DNA from: Caldithrix sp.
GTDB taxonomy: Bacteria; KSB1; UBA2214; DYKH01
Assembly: GCA_020722685.1 (NCBI GenBank)
Contig: DYKH01000066.1
Span: 1 to 29,753, forward strand
Length of the DNA stretch: 29,753 nt
Direction: 5' to 3'
Part shown: positions 1 through 9,700 of the stretch, one piece after another
Layout of the letters: the number at the start of each line of letters is the position of its first letter
Numbering within the stretch: position 1 is the first letter of the stretch
Translations under genes and position numbers: made by a program
Notes under the pieces: model-generated
The model's input: the letters and a program-made list of their open reading frames with translations, nothing else
Told to the model about the DNA's origin: nothing
Database searches by the model: none

Positions 1-344
1 TTGGGAGAAACAACATTTTGCCGGTCCTTGACAACAAGATGTCGGATGCGTGACTGGCCGTGCTTGGACTGAAAATCTTGGATGATCGGTGCTGTTCCAT
101 CCGTTGAAGCGTCATCGACGAGGATGATCTCGTATCTTTCCGCCGGATAGTCCTGACTGATCAGTGCGCTGAGCAGGGTGCCAATGTTGCGTTCCTCATT
201 CCGGGCAGCGACGACGACCGATACGCTTGGCTTGCCCATGCTCGCCGGGATCGACAGGCGACGAAGGCCAAAAGCTATGCTGATCATGGCGGCAGCATAT
301 CCGGCGGTTAATACGCCAAGAGCTATTGCGAATCCCGTAAGCAA
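1..344 (-). CDS. Family 2 glycosyltransferase, partial (C-terminus beyond window)
   Basis: N-terminal part of a membrane-anchored GT2 glycosyltransferase running off the left edge, probably transferring a sugar from a nucleotide- or lipid-linked donor at the inner membrane. The reverse strand encodes one hydrophobic segment followed by VSVVVAARNEE, then YEIILVDDASTDGT, the GT-A nucleotide-binding start with the VDD aspartates. The reading frame is open upstream to an ATG at 470, but that start would overlap the Wzi-like gene by 113 bases. A TTG at 344, six bases after a GGA, gives the same spacing to the ARNE motif as in the other two GT2 proteins of this cluster, so it is preferred; a TTG at 380 is also possible. 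It is the last gene seen in the leftward operon. The family is sure; the substrate cannot be read from the sequence. Confidence 0.85.
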   Translation of the reverse strand, partial: MLTGFAIALGVLTAGYAAAMISIAFGLRRLSIPASMGKPSVSVVVAARNEERNIGTLLSALISQDYPAERYEIILVDDASTDGTAPIIQDFQSKHGQSRIRHLVVKDRQNVVSP

Positions 345-357
345 ACCGATTCCATTT

Positions 358-1938
358 TCAATAATTAAAATAGAACTCAAAGCGAGCCAGATGATCGTAA
401 GAGCGGCTGCCGGCGATCTGATGCAAATTCCGCGCGTCCGAATAGGTGTAGGAAATCGCAGCAAAAACATCCCGACGTATCTGCTCAACGAGCTTTAGCC
501 CGATCAAGCGCCGGCGCTCGACGATTCCGGCGAGAAATTTCTTCCTCTTCCCCATTTCCGGGCGCGAAATGGTATTTGCCTCGCCCTCGCCTTTGCGGAT
601 TCGCTCTACTGACAACTCAAAACGCGTGTCTCTGCCAAGTTGGTAACCCGCTTGCAAGAATGCCGTATCTGAATTGGGCCCCAGCCAATGGCCAATGATT
701 TTGTCATAATGTGTATAAATGTTTATGGAATCCCAATGGCTGTACACATACGGCTCGATGTGTGCGTACTCGAAACGCACATCCACATTCGCCAAGCGCA
801 GCGGATCGGACCAAAGGCCGCCAAGGAGGAACGCAAACTTGTTGCCGTAATATTTGGTTAGGCTTTGAGTGGACGTCATGTCATCGATAAAAAATTCGCC
901 GTACAACTTTGTTGAGGGGATGAGGGTCGTCGTGATATCCACGCTGAGCATGTTGTTATCTTTATCGCCCAAATGGTGTTCGGCGACTTGATAGGGCATA
1001 ATCGGATTCAGGTAAGCCAACTCTACATCTCGATTGCCGTAAATAACGGATTCAGTACCTCCCAAATGTAGGCCTGGCATGATCATCAGGTCCAAACGGT
1101 GAGCAGCAAGATATTTCGCACCCAGACCGCTGCGCAGAAAGGCATGCGCGCTGGTGAATTGAAAGCGGCGAAACCGGCTGCTCAGCTTGATCATTTCCGT
1201 CGCCGGCATATTGCGGGAAACCGCCAATCCGCCGTGATAGCCAGGTCCCCAGTCCAGCTCATCGCGCCCGACCTCTAAGCGCAGCCACGGCGCCTCCAGG
1301 GTAAGATAAGCAACGGCTCGGTCTTGCACCACATTTGGGCCGGAAATCACCACCGGCGAACCTTTGGAGACGTCAAATTGTTCATCGGATTCTTGCACGT
1401 CATCAGAACCGCGGGTGACCGCATTGCGCGCCTCCGTATAAAAGCCAATCTTTCCGCCAAGCTGCCCTCTGATGATTCCTCCTAAAGTCGTTTCGGAGAG
1501 CAAATCGTCCGGCTGGTACTGCGCACCGCGATTGGAGATCACCGATTCTTTTCCGAGCAGGTCAAAACACAATCCGCTGCTCGACTCGGACCATCGAAGC
1601 AGATGTCGCTCTTTTTCTAACGCATTTCGCGTCGAATCAATCGTAGGCAACTCATCCGCAAAATCACCACGCAGTTGTTCATAAAGCCGAAGGTCCGCGG
1701 CAGAAAGACGACTGCGATATTGGGGCAGCCTCGCTTCGATTTGACGAAGGATGTCAGCCATGGTTGTGCGCGTAATGGGCCGCGCCCTAAGAGCGTGTGT
1801 TGCGAATAGGCCTTTGGCTTCCATGCGGTCGAGAAATGCGTAGCCCCAATAATCCAAAGGCACGTTGCTGGACTGAGCAAATACCAATGGTGCACAAATA
1901 AAAGCCAGGTAAGCCAAAGCTATCCAGTGGATCCTCAC
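358..1938 (-). CDS. Wzi-like capsule assembly outer-membrane protein
   Basis: Probable outer-membrane beta-barrel of the Wzi capsule-assembly family (526 residues). The N-terminal pattern NVPLDYWGYAFLDRMEAKG resembles Wzi-family proteins of the FCB group, and it is followed by long runs of alternating amphipathic strands rich in aromatic residues, such as VGRDELDWGPGYHGGL and AYLNPIMPYQ, ending in FEFYFNY with a terminal aromatic typical of barrels. The frame is open further upstream to 2022, but a GTG at 1938 is preceded by GGAG with seven-base spacing and starts a clean signal peptide (MRIHWIALAYLAFICAPLVFAQS region), so it is chosen. E. coli Wzi anchors capsule at the cell surface; here it sits between glycosyltransferases, which suggests that it binds or helps export the glycan made by the cluster. 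The exact role is inferred. Confidence 0.8.
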   Translation of the reverse strand: MRIHWIALAYLAFICAPLVFAQSSNVPLDYWGYAFLDRMEAKGLFATHALRARPITRTTMADILRQIEARLPQYRSRLSAADLRLYEQLRGDFADELPTIDSTRNALEKERHLLRWSESSSGLCFDLLGKESVISNRGAQYQPDDLLSETTLGGIIRGQLGGKIGFYTEARNAVTRGSDDVQESDEQFDVSKGSPVVISGPNVVQDRAVAYLTLEAPWLRLEVGRDELDWGPGYHGGLAVSRNMPATEMIKLSSRFRRFQFTSAHAFLRSGLGAKYLAAHRLDLMIMPGLHLGGTESVIYGNRDVELAYLNPIMPYQVAEHHLGDKDNNMLSVDITTTLIPSTKLYGEFFIDDMTSTQSLTKYYGNKFAFLLGGLWSDPLRLANVDVRFEYAHIEPYVYSHWDSINIYTHYDKIIGHWLGPNSDTAFLQAGYQLGRDTRFELSVERIRKGEGEANTISRPEMGKRKKFLAGIVERRRLIGLKLVEQIRRDVFAAISYTYSDARNLHQIAGSRSYDHLARFEFYFNY

Positions 1939-2154
1939 GCTTGATCTCCAGACCCATCGCTTGGATATGATAATGACATTGACGGCTCGAAACGAATCTT
2001 CTTTCTTCCAGAATGACAACAAAAGAACGTATAGCCATTTAGAATCACAATCCCGTCGATACGTGCCATCCCGGTTATCCTGTCAACAAGACTCTCCGAA
2101 CAATAACAGGCTTCAGTGATTGATTGCAAAAATATATCAATTAGCCCAAAGAAT

Positions 2155-3357
2155 TCAAACTGTTTTTTGGCTTTGCTCCACAGGCGCTAATGATGCGGAC
2201 AGCTCCAGGTCTTCTATTTGCTTTCCGCGACTTTTCCCCCGTGTGTAGAAGCGACCTTTCCATTGAAAGCTTCCGATTTGGCCCAAAACGCCGACGATGA
2301 GCAGGTAGGCGATTTGAAATGCTTCTGCCAAAAAAAAATGGCTTACTTTCAGCTCGCGCCGGATCAATCGACTGCCAAAACGAATGAGCAAATAGTCGCA
2401 GCTCATTTTACAAGCAAGAGCAATCATGACCGGCCAAACAGGGAGCGGCAAGAACAGGCTGAGCGGCAAGCCGAGCGCAATGGATAGAAAGAAAAGGTAT
2501 AAACCACTTTGCAAAAGGGTGAGCGGCAAGGGGTACAAACTCCCTTTGGAAGCCCAGCGGATACGCTGCGACAAAAAGTCCCGGTAAGAATCCTTAGGCA
2601 ACGTCCAGACGCCGGCTTCCGGCTCCGGGACGAACACCACTCGCCAATTCGACCGCCGGTGGATTTTCTGCAAGAACAAATCATCATCGCCGGAAGCATA
2701 GTGGTCAATTCCGGCAAAGCCGTGAATTTGCTCATAAACTTCTTTTCGGTAGCCGAAATTGGCGCCGTTGGCAAGAAACGGCTTGCCTAAACCCATGGCG
2801 CCGGCAGCGACCAGCACTAAACTGAAAACGTCGAGAGATTCCAATTTACTTAGCAGTGTCGTCGAAGTACGCACCTGCAGCCACGATGTCACAGCCCCCA
2901 CATCCGGAGCAAAGTATCCTGTCATTCTTTCGATCCATCCGTGGGGAACGATCGCATCGGCATCAGTTGTCAGAATGATCTCTCCCCGGCAGGACCCGAT
3001 TCCGGCGGCGATGGCCATTTTCTTGGGCGAGCGATTGACCGGACGTTCGGCTAAGGCGATCAATCGAAAATTCGCATGCCGGTCGACAAACCGACGCGCC
3101 AGCTCTTTGGTACGATCCTGTGAATCGTCATCGACGATGATCACCTCGTAGCAAGCAAGAGGATAGCTTTGATCGGCCAAAGATTCCAGACAGTCGATCA
3201 GCGTCCGCCCTTCATTCCTCGCCGGTACAATAACCGAAACAAAGGGCCGCCGCTCTTGCGGTGCAACGGATTTCACCCGCCGCAGACCCCAGTATATTGC
3301 CGCAATGAATAATCCATAGGCAAGGGATGCGATAAGATAAACGGCATAAATAACCAT
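2155..3357 (-). CDS. Membrane GT2 glycosyltransferase with QxxRW motif
   Basis: Processive-type family 2 glycosyltransferase of about 400 residues. Residues 1-25 form one membrane segment, then SVIVPARNE (41-49), the VDDD aspartates (75-78), TDADA (131-135, DxD-like), SGDDD (222-226) and QRIRW (264-268), matching the D,D,D,QxxRW layout of cellulose-synthase-like GT2 enzymes; further hydrophobic segments follow. The frame is open upstream to 3486, but an ATG at 3357 with GGGA seven to eight bases before it gives the expected N-terminus and leaves a 16-base gap to the flippase-like gene, whereas the longer start would overlap that gene by 113 bases. It is a likely paralogue of the GT2 genes at 5394-6518 and 1-344. 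The acceptor is unknown; a lipid-linked or surface glycan is inferred from context. Confidence 0.92.
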   Translation of the reverse strand: MVIYAVYLIASLAYGLFIAAIYWGLRRVKSVAPQERRPFVSVIVPARNEGRTLIDCLESLADQSYPLACYEVIIVDDDSQDRTKELARRFVDRHANFRLIALAERPVNRSPKKMAIAAGIGSCRGEIILTTDADAIVPHGWIERMTGYFAPDVGAVTSWLQVRTSTTLLSKLESLDVFSLVLVAAGAMGLGKPFLANGANFGYRKEVYEQIHGFAGIDHYASGDDDLFLQKIHRRSNWRVVFVPEPEAGVWTLPKDSYRDFLSQRIRWASKGSLYPLPLTLLQSGLYLFFLSIALGLPLSLFLPLPVWPVMIALACKMSCDYLLIRFGSRLIRRELKVSHFFLAEAFQIAYLLIVGVLGQIGSFQWKGRFYTRGKSRGKQIEDLELSASLAPVEQSQKTV

Positions 3358-3373
3358 AATTCCCAAATCGTCT

Positions 3374-4435
3374 CTACCCTCCGGCAGCTTTCTTCCTATT
3401 CTTAATCGTACTCGTATTCCTGCTCCTGCCTTTACTCCTGCTGGTGCTCCCGTTCGTGCTCCTTCCCACCCCATTATACCGGTCAATCAAAATGACCACC
3501 AATCCTGCCAGACTTGGCAAAAGAATATTGATGATAAAAAGTAACAACGAAGCGTCCAGCGCCGCGCTTTGCGGTACAGCAAAAATCCCACAGAAAAAGA
3601 TGGCGGCGCTTTCCCGGATACCGAGATCCCCGATGGCGATGGGCAAAACCGTCTTGACGAGCATGATGGCGGAAATGGCCACGAATCCTTGCCATAAGGA
3701 GAGTGAAGCAAATGCGGCGATCAATAGGTAAAATTGCAAGGCGAAGGTCAGGTATTGCAGAATTCCCCAGCACAGCACCTTCACGGTTATTGCAGGCGTC
3801 AGCCTATTGAGGCTGGCGACAAATTCGCGGGTTCTTGAACGAAGCGACCAAACGACCTCGAACCGCAGCAGCAAAGCGCGAAGCATATCTGGGCGGAGGA
3901 GAAAGAAAAGAATCGTCAAGATGAGGACAATGCCCGTCAACACCGCCGGCAGCCAGACAAAGAAATGCAAACTCGTGTGCAAAAAGTATGACAGACCGAT
4001 GAGACCCGCCAAATAGATGACGATCAAGGAAACGACCTTGTCGATGACGGTTAGGCCGAGGACGTTTTGCCATGAGACATTCTTGATGAAAAAGCCTCTG
4101 CCGAGCTCGCCCAATCTCCCCGGCGTGATGAACCCCAAAGTCAGACCCGCCAAAAGGGAGGACAAAACCTCGCCATAGCCGACGTCCGGCTTTTCCAGCC
4201 GCAACAACTGACGCCACTTTTGCGCTTGCAAAGATACGTTGAGACCCAACAGTGTTGCGGCCACGACAATCAAGCTCTTGTCGGCCGCCATAATGGCATT
4301 GGATAGTTCTTGGAAGCTAATCTTGCGCACCAGAACGGCAAGCACCAAAACCGCTATCAGAGTCTTGATGCCAAAGAGAAGCTGTTTCCTCCGAGTCGAG
4401 GAAGTGAGGACAGACGGTGATGAAAAAACCTGCAT
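3374..4435 (-). CDS. LPG-synthase-TM / flippase-like integral membrane protein
   Basis: Polytopic membrane protein of 353 residues belonging to the lysylphosphatidylglycerol synthase transmembrane region (UPF0104/AglD/YbhN-like) family. Evidence is the pattern of about eight hydrophobic helices, the early motif LQAQKWRQLLR, and the signature GFITPGRLGELGRGFF near residues 100-115, which is conserved in this family. Members without the C-terminal aminoacyl-transferase domain occur beside glycosyltransferases and are often called flippase-like, although direct flipping is not established for most. The tail is basic and low-complexity (serine, arginine, lysine). It lies between the methyltransferase and a GT2 gene in the same direction, so a role in moving or presenting a lipid-linked saccharide is inferred. 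Confidence 0.88.
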   Translation of the reverse strand: MQVFSSPSVLTSSTRRKQLLFGIKTLIAVLVLAVLVRKISFQELSNAIMAADKSLIVVAATLLGLNVSLQAQKWRQLLRLEKPDVGYGEVLSSLLAGLTLGFITPGRLGELGRGFFIKNVSWQNVLGLTVIDKVVSLIVIYLAGLIGLSYFLHTSLHFFVWLPAVLTGIVLILTILFFLLRPDMLRALLLRFEVVWSLRSRTREFVASLNRLTPAITVKVLCWGILQYLTFALQFYLLIAAFASLSLWQGFVAISAIMLVKTVLPIAIGDLGIRESAAIFFCGIFAVPQSAALDASLLLFIINILLPSLAGLVVILIDRYNGVGRSTNGSTSRSKGRSRNTSTIKNRKKAAGG

Positions 4436-4554
4436 AATCGCGACAAATTAGGCATACAATGGCATCTTTGAAAACAGCCTCAGCGGCCGCCTCGATCTGA
4501 ATGGTCCCGGCGCATTTCCTTTTCAGGCTGCTTCGCTTGGCATTTATCGGCCTA

Positions 4555-5424
4555 CTACTTTCGCACAGCCAAAATGAACCAGGTGGGATTGATCCATTTA
4601 TTGAAAGACCCTTGATCATCATTTGTTAGCTTGCCCGACAGCCTTTCCGCGTTGCCGAGCTTTCGCAGCCATCTAACAATGGCGAGATGCCAGGATCGGT
4701 TCCACACGCTCTCCGGATGTTGCAGTGCAAAGGCAATGGCCTCTCTGTTGACAAACTGCCAGACAAAGCTCGCTGCTCGCAGAGCCTTCCGCAGTCGCGT
4801 CAAAGAGAAAAGCTCGGGATAATCGATCTTGCTGGCATGGCGTTTGTGCAAAATTTCTCCGACTATCCTTCTCACATTTTCTCTTCGGCACATGGAAATG
4901 AACGGTAAGCCATAATGTGGATCGGCCGGCAGATTGAGCAGCGAGCATCGATTGGGGGTCGACAGATATAGCCGCCCACCCCTTTTGAGGAAGCGGCTAA
5001 TCCTCTGCAGGGCTGACTCAGGCGCCGACAAATGCTCGATGACATCCAACAAGATGGCGGCGTCGTATCGTCTTTCCTGGGCACTCAGATTCTCACAAGT
5101 GTTGACAAAGGCTTCTATGTTTGACAGATCGAATTCTGCCGCCCATTCCTGCAATTTGCGGATTCTGGCCGGATTGGCGTCCACCGCCGTCACTTGCGCA
5201 CCGCAGCGGGCCAGGGCTAAGGAGACGCCCCCGAATCCGCAGCCCACGTCGATAATCCTCGAAGAGGCAAGATCCATTCGAGCCGCCAAAATACGCGCGA
5301 CCAGCTCGCCACGTGCGAGCGCGAAGCGCTTGGTCTCTTGGGTAGCAACGTCTTCGGAGTGCACGGCTTCCTTATGTTGGGAAAAGAAGAAGATCAACTT
5401 TGCGGCCGATTTTCCGATTTCCAC
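4555..5424 (-). CDS. Class I SAM-dependent methyltransferase
   Basis: A 289-residue class I methyltransferase of the UbiG/Methyltransf_11 type. Motif I reads IIDVGCGFGG (about residues 57-66), the acidic ribose-binding residue lies in TAVDANPARI, and motif IV-like AILLDVIEHL is followed by RFLKRGGRLYLSTPN, the usual post-IV strand. A leading stretch of about 50 residues precedes the Rossmann fold. The start ATG at 5424 overlaps the end of the upstream GT2 gene by 31 bases, suggesting translational coupling. In a glycosyltransferase operon the likely substrate is a sugar, a lipid carrier or a glycan end group, but nothing in the sequence fixes it. Confidence 0.9.
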   Translation of the reverse strand: MEIGKSAAKLIFFFSQHKEAVHSEDVATQETKRFALARGELVARILAARMDLASSRIIDVGCGFGGVSLALARCGAQVTAVDANPARIRKLQEWAAEFDLSNIEAFVNTCENLSAQERRYDAAILLDVIEHLSAPESALQRISRFLKRGGRLYLSTPNRCSLLNLPADPHYGLPFISMCRRENVRRIVGEILHKRHASKIDYPELFSLTRLRKALRAASFVWQFVNREAIAFALQHPESVWNRSWHLAIVRWLRKLGNAERLSGKLTNDDQGSFNKWINPTWFILAVRK

Positions 5425-6518
5425 ACGATCCTACCAAAGAATGCCCCTGGTCCGGCTAGCACATGGTAGAGCGGGTACAGCAATTCCCAATACAAAAAGT
5501 GCGAGAGACGAAATGACGCGCTCAGCCTACGAGCCAAGAGGCTTAGCGCACTCCAGTCCAAGGAAATTTTCAAAATGCAGGGTAAAGTCAACAAGGTGTT
5601 CGCAAAAACACCAGCCACCGCCAGTGTCCACAATCCAAAATTGGCAGCGTGGAACAGTGCGTAACCGACCTGAATGTTCACAGCAAAATGCCGGCCGGAA
5701 GAGAGATGGCGTTTCTTTTGCCGCAGGAAAGAGACGAATGAATCCGGCCCGGCAGCGGGAACCTGTGCTGCGCCGGCGAAGGCGTACCCTACTCGCCAAC
5801 GCGGATGTCGGGAAATGGCCTGTAGGACAAAATCGTCGTCACCGGAGACGGAATCCGGCACGCAGGCATATCCGCCCAGGTCATCCAGTGCTACTTTCCT
5901 ATAGGAAAGATTTCTTCCCGCGCAAGTGATGCCTCTGCCCCAGCCGATGCTTCCGGCAGCCACCAGCGCAGACGCCAAGCTGTCCACGAGCAGAAAACCG
6001 TCCCATAACTTGCTGCGCTCGGAGCGCTGGGGCGAAAAGGCCGCGACCAATCCGGTGCTCTCATCATAATGCATCGCATGGCTTTTTATCCACCTTGGCG
6101 GCGGTACACAATCGGCATCTGTAAACAGCAGAATGGAGCCGCTGGCATTGGCGACTCCGACCTGCAAAGCACTTTTCTTGGAGCTCGCCCATTGGCCGGC
6201 GTTGTCGATGCAAATCAAGCGAATATTTCTAAACTGAGCTACAAAGCTTTCGACAATCGGCCGAGTGTCATCGGTGGATTGATCATCGACTATCATTATT
6301 TCCAGAAGATGAGCCGGATAATCTTGCGCCGACAGCGCTCTTAAGCATCCTTCGATGCGCAATGCCTCATTACGCGCAGCAACGATGACTGTAACGAAGG
6401 GCAGATCATCTCGATCAGCCTCTGGTTCCTGTTGGCGGAGAATTCCCACCAAGAGATATGTAACGATCAGGGCATAGACAATCGCCAACAATCCGGAAAG
6501 TATCAGCAAGGCCGACAA
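5394..6518 (-). CDS. Membrane GT2 glycosyltransferase, QxxRH variant, TTG start
   Basis: First gene of the leftward glycan operon, 374 residues. It has one N-terminal membrane helix, TVIVAARNE (43-51), VDDQSTDDT (78-85), FTDADC (132-137), SGDDD (225-229) and RQKKRH (266-271), then C-terminal hydrophobic segments. The last motif is QxxRH rather than the usual QxxRW of processive GT2 enzymes. Start choice: an in-frame TGA lies just upstream and the first usable codon is TTG at 6518, with GAGAAG six bases before it. The product is clearly a paralogue of the protein at 2155-3357, so the two may add successive sugars. It is divergent from the giant hydrolase gene at 6796 across 277 bases, where promoters for both directions should lie; no convincing consensus boxes were found there. 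Confidence 0.92.
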   Translation of the reverse strand: MSALLILSGLLAIVYALIVTYLLVGILRQQEPEADRDDLPFVTVIVAARNEALRIEGCLRALSAQDYPAHLLEIMIVDDQSTDDTRPIVESFVAQFRNIRLICIDNAGQWASSKKSALQVGVANASGSILLFTDADCVPPPRWIKSHAMHYDESTGLVAAFSPQRSERSKLWDGFLLVDSLASALVAAGSIGWGRGITCAGRNLSYRKVALDDLGGYACVPDSVSGDDDFVLQAISRHPRWRVGYAFAGAAQVPAAGPDSFVSFLRQKKRHLSSGRHFAVNIQVGYALFHAANFGLWTLAVAGVFANTLLTLPCILKISLDWSALSLLARRLSASFRLSHFLYWELLYPLYHVLAGPGAFFGRIVWKSENRPQS

Positions 6519-6795
6519 ATCGATCTTCTCTCTCAGCTAATTGACGGCGAAAGTATCGAAAATTGACTAAACAAGCAAGCGATTTTGTCACCACCATTCC
6601 GGCCGTCCAGCTTATACCATGGCTAACATCTAATGTCCGCCTCGTCTGCCTAAGCTTCGCCCTATAGCCTAAACAGCTATGCCGCCATCCGGCCCCACCG
6701 CCTGCTCCATTTTACGCACCGCCAAGTCTTTTCAGTATGTTGAGAAAGCAAGTCGCTTTGCAGGAAATTCATCGTCCGCTCCATAGGAGTCTTCA

Positions 6796-9700
6796 ATGCT
6801 TGTTCGTCTACGATTGTCCTTCCTCTTACAACTCCTTTTCCTCATACTGTCAACGGGCGTTTTAGCCGTCGAGTCGAGCAGCAGCGGCCGCCTCATGCTT
6901 CTTGGGGATTCCATCACCGAAGGCAAATTCGCCGATGACGGCATCGGCTTTCGCAAGGAACTCTATCTCAAACTGAAAGCCGCCGGCTTGGAAATGTCCT
7001 TTGTCGGCAGTTACGGCGAATCGCCTTGTGAAGGGCATTTTCAAAGCGGAAGAAAGATCAGCGATTTTTATCCTCGCAGCTTGGGCAATGGCGGAACCGG
7101 GATCATGGACGTCACCTACGACATGGACGTCTTTCGTCCCACCATGGTCTCTATTCATTTAGGCACCAATGACCTGAACAGCGAAGACGGAACGCCCGTT
7201 GCGCCCTATTCCGAAGGAAATGGCTTTGCCGCTACCCAAGCCGGACAAATGGGTACATTGATTGATTATCTCTTGCGCTGGCGCAATGGTCAAAAAGGCA
7301 GCGACCTGCAAGCCGTTTTGGTCAGCCTGATTATCCCAATCAAATATCAAGACAGCCTGGTGGCAGAGTTCAACATCGAGGTGAATCGTTTGGTACACGA
7401 CTTTCAGAACGGCCTCATCACGGGGTCGCCCGAGCCGGTGTTTCTGTGCGATCAGTACAGTCGGTTCCTCGAGCATCCGTACATTTGGAGCAAAACCTGG
7501 CAGGACATCATGTTCGACAAGCTCCATCCCAATACCACCGGACACCAGTTAATGGCACAGGTCTATTATGATGCCATTAGCACCATCCTCACCGGAAAAC
7601 AAAACTGGTTTACCGAAGGAACTTGGGATGCCGGACTCTATGGCTTAGACGGTTATTTCCACAGCCAGGGCATCGCCTTGGCTGACCTCACCGGCGACAA
7701 CCGCGAAGAAATCTATGTAACCAGATCAGCGGCCGATTCTCCCCAAGCTCGCGAGGCGCTATATACAAGCAGCGACACTCTTCCCTATGAAGAAGATGCA
7801 GTCGGTTCAGGAGTCGAAGATTCTGGCAATAGCCGGGGAGCCGTCTTTGTTGACATTGACAATGATGGCGATTTTGATTTGTTCAATGGCAATTCTCCCG
7901 GCCGCAACCGACTTTACCAGAATCTTGGTGACGGCAAATTTCAGGATATCACCGAAACAGCCGGCATCGACAATCTCGATTTCCTGACCACCGCCGTTCT
8001 CGCCCTCGATATCGAGAACGATGGTGACATGGATTTGTACGCCGTCAACTCCCGCACCGTCAACGAGCTTTACGTCAACGACGGTAGCGGCAGATTCGAA
8101 CGGCAGGATCGCGGCGCCAACGACGCGGATGAGCCGGACATCCCCAGCATGTCCGCCAGCGCTGCGGACTTTGACCATGATGGTGATACCGATATCTATG
8201 TCGTCAAGCGCGACGCGGCAAACAAGCTATTCATCAACGACGGCACAGGACATTTTTCTGACCAAGCCCAACAAGCGGGAGTTGCTCTAAGCCGTCGCAG
8301 CAACGGCGCTGTCTGGACCGATTTAGATGGCGATGCTCGCCTCGACCTCCTCGTCTCTGTTTCATCTTCCTCAGCCGATCCTTCGCCCCTGTTGCGAGTT
8401 TTCAGAAACAGAGGGGACGGTACTTTCGAAGACGTCTCTCAAACAGTCAACATTCCCATGGACGGCTACTCCGCTCTGGCAGCGGATTTCGATAATGACG
8501 GCGACCTGGACATTATTACTACAAACGAAAAGGACCACGGCGCGTTCTTTCGCAACGATGGCCCGTGGAGCTTTACCCAAGTCAAAGGAACAGGAAGCGA
8601 GATATTCGCCGGTGACGTTCGTGCGGCTGCGGCCTTTGATTTCGATAATGACGGAGATCAGGATTTCCTTGCCGCCCGGTCGGATGTGTTCAATGTTTTC
8701 ATGCAGAACAATCTTGCCAACGGCAACCACTATCTTAAGATAAACGCTTTCGGACCAAAGGGAGACATCGGCGGCTTTGGCGCCAAGCTTTGGCTGTACC
8801 AAGCCGGACATCTGGGCGATCCGCATTCCTTGCTCGGCTTTCGCGAAATCATTTCCGCCAGCGGCCATTTGGCGCAGAATTCGCCGACCGTGCATTTTGG
8901 CTTAGGAGCAAATGCATCTTGCGATCTTCTGGCCGAATTCACCGACGGTTCTTGGCTGGCCGTGAGACAAGTCTCTGGCAATCAAACCATCACCATTCGG
9001 CCTTTCCAGCCTACGGAAGAAAACATGCAGCCGGCCATGATTACCGCTACTTCGGGAGACAATCAGTCGGCACGAGTAAATAATCCATTGCCCGATCCTC
9101 TGATAGTACAAGTACTGGATCGTGACGGTCGACCGACTCCCGGTGCCTTTGTCGAATTTGCTGTAGTTGCCGGTGAGGCCCAACTGGTACTTCCCGATTC
9201 CGCTGACCATTCCATTTGGCTGGAAGCAGAGTCCGGAAGAACGAGCAAAAATACGCGCGCCGTTTTCGACTCCTCTTCTTCCCATGGCTTATTTGTGATG
9301 GCTATGGACTCTGCCGCGGCTACGGGACACGATACCTTGTCCATGACGATAGTCAGCTCGGGGCAATACATAGCTTGGCTAAGGCTGATCAATGCCGTAG
9401 ACTCTGCACTGGTTTCAATCTCTTTCGATGGTGGGGCAGGGCTGATCTTTCCCATTCCGCAGACAACCTCATGGCAATGGGTTAGAATGAACGAGGGGGG
9501 AGGCTCACCAACTTTGACTACTCTGTCCACAGGAAATCATGAGCTGAGCGTGGCCTTTCATTCGGGAAGCTTGCAGGTCGACAAGGTGCTGCTGACGACG
9601 GATAGCACTTATACTCCTCAAGGTTTGGGCGAGGATGAAAACGAGTCTCCCAACTTGTCAGATAGAGATGGCTTGGTGCGCAGGTATGTGCAATTGGGCA

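Noticed and set aside
178..498. Plus-strand 106-residue frame
   Set aside because: It is the antisense of the partial GT2 gene and the end of the Wzi-like gene, whose motifs are clear on the minus strand.
4934..5929. Plus-strand 331-residue frame
   Set aside because: Antisense of the methyltransferase and GT2 genes; the composition (Arg, Ser, Pro-rich) is that of a shadow frame and no motif is seen.
8371..8895. Minus-strand 174-residue frame
   Set aside because: Shadow of the VCBS-repeat part of the giant hydrolase.
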